From a virus: a DNA stretch of 21,082 nt. Below, in pieces: positions 12,301-19,200 of the stretch. Location of the stretch: IMG/VR virus record IMGVR_UViG_3300030202_001807, positions 1 to 21,082 of that record. One strand, 5' to 3'. The notes under the pieces were generated by a model. That model did no database searches. It was not told where the DNA came from and saw nothing but the letters and a program-made list of their open reading frames with translations. Position 1 is the stretch's first letter. The number at the start of each line of letters is the position of its first letter. Both the position numbers and the translations under genes were made by a program.

Positions 12301-12884
12301 GTATGTGTCAAAGTTCCTCCCTTGTTTATCCTCAACCTCTCTGTCCCTGAGTTTATCGCTGAGAACTCCCTGTCTGCTTGGTCGTATACTAGATATTGGT
12401 GTTTCCTAGATACATCACTAAGAGTATCACCACTAGCGATTTGCACTACGATGAGAGGTATGTCTCCACTCTTTAGTTCTGCAACAGTGGCAGATGTGTT
12501 TCTAAGATTGTATCCTGTGACTCCACCATGTCTCCATTTCAACGTATTTTCTGTTTCTCCACTCTCTGAACCATCGCAAACAACAATCAAACCATACCAA
12601 TCAGAACTTCCACTTTGTATTGTGTTAGTAGTAGTATCTAGGTTAGTTGCAGACCCAATAGAAAACAACTTACCATTTCTAAGGAACTTACCGCTACTAA
12701 CAGTGAATCTAGTAGTTCCGCCATTTACACTTTGGGTTGTTAGGTCAAACCCATCTATTCCTCTGTTCTCACCAGTAGCCGCTTGAAGTGATTTTATTAT
12801 ACCACTGTGAATGTTGTCAACACCGTCTTTCAGTTGTGCTACACTAGTATCCATACCACTGATTATGCCTGTGTTTGTTGTCAT
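6312..12884 (-). CDS. Giant modular tail fibre A, complete (2190 aa)
   Basis: This is probably a trimeric long tail fibre. Residues 1-190 are non-repetitive: a short helix-like start (MDTSVAQLKDGVDNIHSGI) and a beta-rich region, plausibly the tail attachment domain. Residues 220-600 carry many A..NAVT.AKI pentad-like units. Later come KLNAIE-type repeats (about 1306-1395), a block shared with fibre B (about 1400-1554), five DIVGAM/DFV-type units (about 1615-1818) and a partial second copy of the shared block (about 1819-1912). A VGIGTATPGYKLQVEG module leads into a C-terminal domain from about residue 2075 (KSFVIPHP, LEGPEHGVY, IELPEYW, YVEKIEDN, ERKDV). I recognise that domain from fibres of T4-like cyanophages and other marine phages; it is likely the tip or a trimerisation unit. 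The start overlaps the preceding stop (ATGA), and the stop overlaps the next start (TAATG). The product is far longer than typical phage fibres of 500-1300 residues. Confidence 0.88.
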   Translation of the reverse strand: MTTNTGIISGMDTSVAQLKDGVDNIHSGIIKSLQAATGENRGIDGFDLTTQSVNGGTTRFTVSSGKFLRNGKLFSIGSATNLDTTTNTIQSGSSDWYGLIVVCDGSESGETENTLKWRHGGVTGYNLRNTSATVAELKSGDIPLIVVQIASGDTLSDVSRKHQYLVYDQADREFSAINSGTERLRINKGGTLTHTPSSTAYTLTLPSATGTVALTSDLSNLAAGSLASGAVTEAKLATNAVSTAKIVDDAVTFQKMQDLSAAYKLIGTGSASGQVSEVSIASGHLSDNAVTTAKINDNAVTSAKIANSTIVAGDLASGAVTLDKITDIAQDRILARVASGTGDVQAITAAQLRTLINVENNADVTDTANVKTALGGDLGTFTLGDSDDSTTVAGNLTVAGDLTISGTTTTIDSNNVNIGDRIITLNSDLTGTPPASEDAGIEVERGNQSNKTLVWDESAGRWTVGSETFVAGTFIGNLTGTVSSATALANARNFSISGDVTASAVSFDGTGNVALATSLAAGVVDTAELAGSAVETAKIANLNVTTDKIANQGVTSAKIADDQITADHMANNSVIQTAIADNAVTNAKLAGSIAQSKITNLTSDLAGKQATLTFGTGLSNSGATINVDIGELSVENGIDKDNDHLMFNDNGTLRKTTLTNIFSKISESNLPSLPASKITSGTFAVARIPNIATSKITSGTFSTSRIADNAVTFDKVQDVASGVILGRTTSGTGGIETISASAARTFLNVDTAGTDNSTNVTLAGSRNYLTLNGQQITVGEIDISDDTNLAAGTNISLSGDTLNVDTDLSNYSNSNSGFLTAHPTISNAQSNTTNTGRTYIQNLTFDSNGHVVGVAVATETVTDTQYSVGDGGLSQNNFTNSLKSKLDGIAADANNFILQHASASTLGGIKVGSNLTMNAGTGVLSADTQSDVNFTSALNSKLAGIATGATAGADWTSNVTNRDGNVTNAHLAGSIANAKLANSSVTVNGSTVALGGSITLTTANVAEGANLYYTDERVDDRVNALIIDGEGITTTYNDTSGELTIDAEEATASNKGVASFASADFDVSSGAVSVKSGGITNAQLAGSIANDKLLAIAQGKVTGLTAALNTKIESLSDLSVTASAAEINILDGVTGVSTAEINHLDGVTSSIQTQLNAKQAAGSYLSTSSSISDLSDVSGLDTSLVNIGGHNTSIPTTTAVKSYVDVQIFDAIDTQYTLRAVDGSTSNAKKLELAGIDGSVTSIGIQGVGDITISRNNLGLTIDSVSKPISSTSFSGNTLTITKTDGTTVTATIPDATTSVHGLMTDDQFDKLAGIETAATADQTAAEIRTLVESASDSNVFTNADHTKLNAIETGATADQTSSEIRALVESATDSNVFTDADHTKLNGISASANNYSISSDLLDEDNMSSNSATKVASQQSIKAYVDAEVAGVISSAPAALDTLNELAAALGDDANFATTTSTALGNRLRVDTNSQGLTATQQGNAITNLGITASLAEINILDDGLSASDIPSLAASKITSGTLGTARIPSLAASKITSGTFANARISEGSVTQHQAALSITESQISDLDAYLTSPRSVTAGGNSLANGETLAFTAGSNITISESGGAVTIASTDTNTQLSTEQVQDIVGAMVGSNTETNISVTYDDTGGKLNFASTDTNTQLTQEQVEDFVNGVIVAGTNITKTYDDSAGTLTISSSGKTQEEIEDIVASLVVAGSNVTKTYDDASGTLTIASTNTNTQLSTEQVEDIVGAMVSSNTETNISVTYDDTNGKLNFSSTDTNTQLSQEQVEDFVGGMLDGTETFISVSYDDTDGNIDFVVPVKDEDNMASNSATHLATQQSIKAYVDSEVAGLVDSAPGTLNTLNELAAAINDDATFSSTVTTALGNRLRVDTASQGLSGTQQSNARTNLNVDVAGTDNSTDVTLATVSNNYLSLSGQAITAGTVPLSLGGTGATSASAARSALGVDAAGTDNSTNVTLTGSGNYLSISGQAITVDPIDISDDTNLTAGTGLTLSGDTLNVNAAQSGITSVGTLSALTVSGDVVVDTNTFKIDTTNNRVGIGTATPGYKLQVEGSFAAQTKSFVIPHPTQEGKTLQHGSLEGPEHGVYHRGRITGSDNMGVSIELPEYWKELVDVDTITVQLTANGEFQMLYVEKIEDNRVFVGNAADEGVDCFYIIHGERKDVGKMEVEY
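6315..6660 (-). other. C-terminal KSFVIPHP tip domain of fibre A
   Basis: The final 115 or so residues of fibre A form a non-repetitive domain with KSFVIPHPTQEGK, LEGPEHGVYHRGRI, IELPEYWKELV, ITVQL, LYVEKIEDNRVFV, CFYIIHGERKDV and the terminal MEVEY. I know this set of motifs from the ends of fibres in T4-like cyanophages and other marine phages. It usually follows a VGIG...KLQV module, as here. A role as distal tip, trimer clamp or intramolecular chaperone is inferred. It lacks the S74 endosialidase-type chaperone signature. Confidence 0.7.
6322..6327 (-). promoter_or_regulatory. Ribosome binding site of fibre B
   Basis: GGAGGT reads on the minus strand, 9 nt before ATG 6312. It lies inside the last codons of fibre A (KMEVEY). 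It supports independent initiation at the overlapped TAATG junction in addition to possible reinitiation, and it confirms the start of the edge-truncated fibre B frame. Confidence 0.8.
7147..7426 (-). repeat. Partial paralogous block in fibre A (copy 3 of 3)
   Basis: It encodes KDEDNMASNSATHLATQQS, YVDSEVAGLV, LNELAAAINDD, LGNRLRV and QGLSGTQQSNARTNLNV. It matches the first 90 or so residues of the blocks at 8221-8685 and 4860-5328, then diverges into an AGTDNST..TL unit. It is an internal duplication within fibre A. Confidence 0.8.
7430..8040 (-). repeat. Five tandem DIVGAM/DFV-type repeats in fibre A
   Basis: Consecutive units of about 38-43 residues share a core of Q(E)QV(Q/E)D(I/F)V..M...TET.ISVTYDD..G.L.F followed by a STDTNTQLS linker. 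Two central units replace NTETNISVT with AGTNITKTY or AGSNVTKTY. Five related but scattered units occur in fibre B near 1070-1180, 3795-3910, 3935-4060, 5500-5615 and 5795-5900. They probably form successive triple-stranded beta segments of the shaft. Confidence 0.8.
8221..8685 (-). repeat. Paralogous block in fibre A (copy 2 of 3)
   Basis: It encodes LLDEDNMSSNSAT, QQSIKAYVDAEVAGV, LNELAAALGDD, LGNRLRV, SLAEINILDDGL, and two SKITSGT units to EGSVTQH. It is collinear with the fibre B block at 4860-5328 without obvious gaps over about 155 residues. Confidence 0.85.
8700..8965 (-). repeat. Three KLNAIE..ATADQ-type repeats in fibre A
   Basis: KLAGIETAATADQ, KLNAIETGATADQ and a degenerate KLNGISASANNYS are joined by EIR(T/A)LVESA(S/T)DSNVFT(N/D)ADH linkers. 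The last unit runs directly into the shared block at 8221-8685. Diverged single units (KLDGIAADANN, KLAGIATGATAG) also occur near 10020-10250. Confidence 0.8.
11090..12230 (-). repeat. Short A..NAVT.AKI-type repeats in fibre A
   Basis: Near the N-terminal end of the shaft, short units such as VTEAKLATNAVSTAKI, LSDNAVTTAKI, INDNAVTSAKI, IADNAVTNAKLAGSI and NVTTDKIANQGVTSAKI recur in two clusters (about 11090-11310 and 11930-12230). They are separated by a less repetitive stretch that includes TISGTTTTIDSNNVNIGDRI. These are typical left-handed or triple beta-helical fibre repeats. Confidence 0.75.
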
Positions 12885-13258
12885 TCGTTACCCACCTCTA
12901 ACCTTACTTGAAACGAAACCGTGTCACTTGACCCAACTACTCCGGTGTTTGTGAAGGTGACTCGGCTCAATAAAATACCGTTAGGTGGGGTCGTTCCACT
13001 ACTCTCACTCGTTCCTGTTTTGAATATACCTAATTCGGACACTCCCGAAGATGGTATTTCCGCCCCAGTGAAACTCACGTTGTATATCAGAGAAGAACCT
13101 GCGACATTAGGTATGATTCCTGTTTTCATCCTAACGAAACTATTCAAACCAGTAGACTGCAAGGAAGTTGTATCTCCGCCATTTCCTATTGCTACCACCC
13201 TGTAAGTGGCTGCTATGTGGTCTGCTATCTCGTTTGCTCCTGTGTTCGTTATCGTCAT
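12881..13258 (-). CDS. Small tail/baseplate protein, putative fibre connector (125 aa)
   Basis: MTITNTGANEIADHI opens a 125-residue protein with no signal peptide or membrane segment. The pattern is an N-terminal N.GANEI.D.I segment, a VAIGNGGDTTSL strip, alternating beta strands, then EIPSSGVSELGIF with NGILLSRVTF and a final strand-rich tail. The arrangement 'polar loop, SELGIF, G.LL.R.TF' resembles small wedge or collar-type tail proteins and the N-terminal part of tail-collar fibre families (DUF3751-like). That resemblance is by pattern only. It sits between the hub and fibre A: the ATG is 2 nt after the hub stop, and its TGA overlaps the fibre A ATG. This suggests it bridges the baseplate and the fibre. 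It is real because it fills exactly the space between two coupled genes and has its own ribosome binding site; its function is inferred from context. Confidence 0.75.
   Translation of the reverse strand: MTITNTGANEIADHIAATYRVVAIGNGGDTTSLQSTGLNSFVRMKTGIIPNVAGSSLIYNVSFTGAEIPSSGVSELGIFKTGTSESSGTTPPNGILLSRVTFTNTGVVGSSDTVSFQVRLEVGNE
12893..12898 (-). promoter_or_regulatory. Ribosome binding site of fibre A
   Basis: GAGGTG on the minus strand, 8 nt before ATG 12884, lies inside the end of the 125-residue connector gene. It fits the anti-Shine-Dalgarno of both bacteria and archaea and fixes the fibre A start at the ATGA overlap. Confidence 0.75.
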
Positions 13259-13260
13259 CT

Positions 13261-16200
13261 TTAATCCTCGCTATCGTATTTTATTATCACACTTACGTTT
13301 CCTCTACTGAACCCAACTTCTGTTCCAGTGCTGTCTAGTTCAGCATCTAGGTTCTCGGAAGCCCCATCATCAAAGAAACCTACCTTTGCATTAAAGCCAA
13401 CGTTTGATACTGCACTTGTTCCTGAGATTGTGTAAGTGACATTAGTTACCTCTATCTTCATTTTATCAACAAAAAGAGTGGTATCTCCTCCTGTTACATT
13501 ATTCTTATTGAAAGTGGTGGCAGTATTCTGTCTCTGTCCAGTTCCTAATTCAGTTAGTCTCTCTGCTATTGTCTTGTCGAATGTTCCAACTGTCATTGTG
13601 ATTTGACTTGACAGCACGTTTTCTATCTCAAATATTATGTAGTTCCCACTTGGTATGTTCTGTGCATCGAAACTCAGGCTGACTACATCTCCTGCTTCCA
13701 ATGTTTCCAGCCCCTTTCTTTCTAAGGTTAGTTTTATTCTTCTAGTATCGCTATTGTGCAATTGCAACAACTCAACTGCTCTAACTAAAGCATCTTGTGT
13801 TGTCTTTATTGTTGAGTCTACGAATGTTATCTCTGTTCCATCTATATCCTCTGATGCAGATTGACTGACTCTATCACCTACGACTGTCACTTTGCTCGCC
13901 TTTGCAAATAGAGCAGCATTAGATTCTACTTTGAATAGCCTATTAGTCTTGTAACTTATCTCCTTCTTAACCAACAAGTCTATTCTCCCTAGTCTTCTGA
14001 AATCTATATGCTCCCCGTCTACGTTGAAATCCATCTCCTTCTTGCTTGCTAGCATATTCATCGCATCAAATGCAGATACCTCGGTGAAGTTATTCGTGGC
14101 GATGAATGTTTTCTTCTCTCTCTTTATCAGTTCGTCATTGACTAATGGGGTATACCAAAGGTCGATATCAGGGTCACTGTCAACATCATTGAATGTTATA
14201 TTGCTACCTGAGATACTGGCTACCTTGCCTATTGGTAAGCCCTCATGCGTATATATCACATCACCTGCTTCTATGCCAACAACAGCCTTCTTGCATGTTA
14301 CTATGTGGTTACTGATGCTACTGACTATGTTTCCTGTGAATACCGATTGGGTTTGGATGGTGTCAGTAGTCATTCCAGCCTCTTTTGCTATCCTATCTAT
14401 GGCAGTCTCAATCTCCTCTCCAACCAGCATGGTCGTTCCGATATGACAAGAGGTAACATTACCCAAATCAGGTTTTCTATCCAACTCTACATTTACTACT
14501 TCAGAAAAGGATACAATTCCATTACCAGTGATTGTATCGTTGAATGTCAGTTTTGACTCATACAATCTTTGGTCATCTGAGAGACCATAGGTGTATGTTA
14601 CTCTCTTTCTCTGTTTGTTAGTTCCATCAGTGATGAACATGTCAAATGTTGAGCCACTGGTACATCCTATGATTGCATGTGCAAGTAATGGGTTCACTGA
14701 AAACAACATAGAACTAGTTCTACTATTAAGAGAATCACCTCCCAATGTATCTGTATTCAGCACAACATACATCGATAGAACTCCTTCTGCTAACTTTTCA
14801 TCGAGGCTTCTAACCGCTTTCGTCTTACCTGTTCTGAAACTAGATGGTGTCAGACTGTAATCCAAGCCAGTGTAGTGAAGTCTATTGAGTATTATTTCGT
14901 TGGGAGTATCTCTGAAGGTTGTCTCTGCAAACCTCATGAGCCTGTAAATTCTATCGCTGTTGAAAGCGGAACTTCCAACTATAACATGGTCAATAGTGGA
15001 GTCGCCGTAACTTACTTGCCCTTGCGTATGTGATTCTATTCTGATGATGCCTGTTGAGTTCAATTCCCTTCTTGTTCCTAGTTCAACAGAATTATTAGCA
15101 CCTAGAGATGGGTTAGATATTGCTCCGTTAGTAACTTGATTTAGATTCTCATACCCCCTTTCAGGAACTAGGTAGTACCCTGTTAGATTCGGAACGTATG
15201 ATAGCCAATTGTGCTGTGAGGTATCGCTCTCTATGTTGATTGTTAGCGTCTTAGAATCCTGACCAAGACCATCGTTGACACTGACATTGCTATCACCAGT
15301 GTCCAAGAATGGTTTGACTAGCATCTGAGCCTTGTATATTCCACCACCGCTAGTTGTAGTAAGACGATGATATGTCTCCCTCTTTCCTGATACTTGTTCA
15401 TCCTCCAACGATTCCAAGAATGTTATGTTTCTATTATTGACACTAGAAACCATATCCTTCCTCATGCTATTGATACCACTGAGAGAGTAGTAGTTACTTC
15501 CTTCATTGAAGACAATCGTGTTTCTTGTGTTCTGATAGACCTGACTACTAGACACATCAGTAGCACCTATCCAAGAGGTATAGTCTGATGATGTGTTCAC
15601 ACCTAGTCTAGCACTAGTTTGAATCATGTCAGGATTCGGACCTGATGTAGATACCTTTCTTATATTCCTGAAAACACCAATGCAGTTGTTATATGGATTT
15701 GCGTCATCAGAGTATCCCAACTTATCTAAGTCAACTAAACTGGTAGAAGTAGTTTGGTTAGATACGTTGCTTGCCAAAACTCTCGATGAATGATAGTAAT
15801 GACCACTGTAATCTGAATGACCACTCCAAGCATAATCAGGATGATATGGGCTGACATCCCTACCTGCGGGACTTGTACTAGAGGTGAGAGTATCGAAAAC
15901 AATTGGAAAGAGGATATTTGGTGCATCGAAGTTATCCGTGTACTCAATTATATCAGTGCCTGAAGCCACTTGAGTTCTATTGAGATAGAAGAAGTTGTCA
16001 TCTGCATTCGTATCTAGAGTCAAGGTGTTTCCACTCTTACTAGACCAACGAATCCTGACTCCATTCACTTCTCCAACACCTGCATTAGAGAAGGAAGATG
16101 CACTCGATACTTGTAGCGTGGTACTTCCCCCCACATAAGTAGCACTTGTTTGTGTGGTAACGTCATCTCCCCTGAGATTAGCGAAGGAAAAACCTGTTGA

Positions 16201-19200
16201 CTCATAGTTAGGTCTAACTAGGAATATGCTTGTTAGGTCAGTTTTACCTTCCTTCTGATTATCTGTCTCCTCATCCCTCAAGACTCCCTTGAAGATTGGA
16301 GAAGTAAAGGTCAAGTTTCTATATTCAGGACTTATGTATACTGGTAGGTCAGTAATGCTATCACTTGTGTTCAGGTATCCGGTCATTCCTTGCCAAGTAT
16401 TAGACACTGAATTGATAGCAACGGCACTCCCACTTGCGATTGTTACGTCAGAACCACCATCCTTGTATCCCACCATTTCACCAGTATCTACTCTGAATAT
16501 CGCATCACCAGCACTCAGAGTAATGTTAGAGCCAGTCGTGTGTTCAAGTTGTACGACATTGCTACCAGTGATGCTAAGTGTGAGATTAGTAGCAGGAGTT
16601 CTAGCCTTAAACATCTGATAGTTCAAGAACGTTACTTCTGATTCTTCAGGTGTCGGCATGTTATCGGAATCAACTGGATTGAAATGCCAGTCGAATGTAG
16701 CCTCCACTAACCGAGCAATACCGAATCTCTTCAGTTGGTCGGTTGTTTTGGTTGCAGACTTTATCGGTACAGACTCAAAGTTGCCATCCCGTATATCGGT
16801 CATGCGGGTAGTTCCATCATAGTCCCTGTGATTCACCACTGTTGCTGATTGTGCTCCCTCTGATTGCAGAAGACAACCTAGTTGACTGAACTCAAGGGTA
16901 TTTGCTGAAAGGTTGTTGTACCTCAACTTGGAGTAAGGATACAAGTCACCTGTGCTGTATATCTCATACACCTGTGCCTTGTCATCTATGTTCTTCAAGA
17001 CACTAGATGAAATCGGTACTCTTGAACTAGTGGTACTTGTTCGTGTCAGTAAAGATTTCTGTGGTGGAGTCTTATCAGTACCACCAGTGTCATCTACGAA
17101 TGGGCCGGATGCTGTGTTCAACATAGTCAGGTCATCATCTAGGAAGTTGCTGCCTAGAAGGGGTCTGTTATTTGCTATGTATGTTGAACTACCTAGCGTT
17201 CCATCTGTGTCTATCGGATGTGATATGGCATAGGAGTTTATCTTAGATGCTGATTTGTATATTCCAGCATCCTTGCCAATCAAAGTTCCATCATTGAATT
17301 TCTGTAAATCCCAATATCTGTATACATTGTCACTTGTGTAGATTTTCTGTGAAACGTTTCTTGTGAGTCTATGTAGGAATCCACCGTTGTTTATTGGGGT
17401 ATTCAATAGGTAGAATGAGTGATTACTTCTAGTATCATCCTCATTGTTGACTACCCTACCTAGAACCAATGGACATCTTGGTGCAATCTCCATTGTTGCT
17501 CCTCCATCATCCTTGCTCTCAAAGGAGATGACATCATACGACTCACTTGCCAGTGACATTATACTAATATCTTCAGTATCTACACCTGACTCATTTACAG
17601 TCTTAAGTGCAAACACAGAGTCTGCTGATGATAGTGTATTAGTTAACTCATCTATGCTAATTGTTTCGCCTATGTCGAAACCAAGCGTTCTATTATTCAC
17701 GAAAGAGCCTAACTTGTGTATTGAACTGTTGGAGGTAGCACCAACGGTATCAACTGTGTTCGATGTTCCCTCTAGTTTTCTTGTGCTTAGAGTTCCGTCA
17801 TCTGCTCTGAAGAAACTAACGCTGTCTTGGAAAACCACTCCCTTGTCACTCACTCCCTTGAAGTCGGTTGTAGATGTAATCTGAGGATTGCTCCCAAGTG
17901 CCTTTACTCCTGAGAGATAGTTGGAAAACCTATATGGGTCAATGAATCGGACATTCTTACTGCTTCCAGTGTGAATCGATGAATGTTTTAGAGTAACAAC
18001 ATAGTTGCTACCAACTGTGGCCTTGCTCTCCACTTCACCAATTATCTCACCAGTTGTCATTACAGCAATGGAATGTTTTGGGGCGTTTCTATCTCCACTA
18101 CTAGTAGGCCAAGTAACAGTACCAGTTATTATTCCGCCTGATGTTGTGTTAGTCACTGTTGTATCTGCATTATTTGTACTCTCCCCAACTTGAGGAAGAA
18201 CAGGATTCAAAGTGCTGAATATCATATCCTCAGTATGATTGAGGTTTCTGTTCACCAACTTGTTAAGCAACGCAGATGAGTTGTCCCTACCTTCGATAAT
18301 CATGGTGGATAGACCATTCTCAGTCATGTTATCAGTGGATTCTACTATTCCACTGAATGCCTCTTGTTGAAGACTGAATGAGTTATCATAATAGTAGAAC
18401 CTTTGAATGTTGGAACTCTGATAGAACTTCCTACTTGCGTCTTGAATCTTGACGTATTGCATGTTTCTATCGATGAAGTCAACGAGGTTCTCATGATGTG
18501 AAAGTGAATTGAAAGTAATTCTTGAATTGTAAAACTTGGTGTTTTCCTTGTTGATTGTAGAATCTGATACTGACAATCGGTGATTGTCTGCATATATGAC
18601 ATCAGTTTCAGAGTCAAAACCATCGGTATTTAGTACGCCTGTCCAAAATACAACTTTTGGAACTAAATTCGTAAACTCATGAACTGTTGCTCCTGTACTG
18701 AAAGTATTCTCTGTTTTGGTCTTGCGAGCCTTGGTTGTTAGAACCTGACTACCTGAACTTTTACTAGCGAATGACTGAACAACATAATAGTAGTCTCCTA
18801 TCTCTATGATTGAGTTCACTGGTAGTTTTTCAGATAGTTGATAGTCATGGGCTGAATCTATCTGTGTGAAAGTGATAGTATTTGCACCAGTAGTCTTAGA
18901 GGCTAATACTGGTAGTTCCTTCATTGTGGTCTTATCACTAAATTTAGTGTGAAGAACTTTGAGTTTCTGCCCTCTTTGTATTTTATGAGGTAACATTCCT
19001 GAGTTATTGAGTCCTATCATCTTTGCAATCTTGCTCATTCTGTTTCTTGGGCTATTGACTATGATATCCGACATCGGGCTTATCTTATCGTTCCTGAAGG
19101 GTTTTGGGTCTGATGTGATATATCTAGCAGGACCATTCAACTCTCCATCGAAGTGAGTTGCATTATCAGTGACAGTAGTGCTATCTTGCTCATGTCTTCT

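Noticed and set aside
11959-12786. Long plus-strand open frames (for example 11959-12786, 11251-11835, 3401-3907)
   Set aside because: They lie antisense to well-supported repeat-rich fibre genes, have odd compositions typical of antisense shadows, and lack coherent gene order. The minus-strand frames explain all bases.
18345-18623. Minus-strand frames inside the hub gene in another frame (18345-18623 and 15735-15947)
   Set aside because: They are nested in the continuous 2396-codon hub frame and resemble no known protein; they are chance frames.
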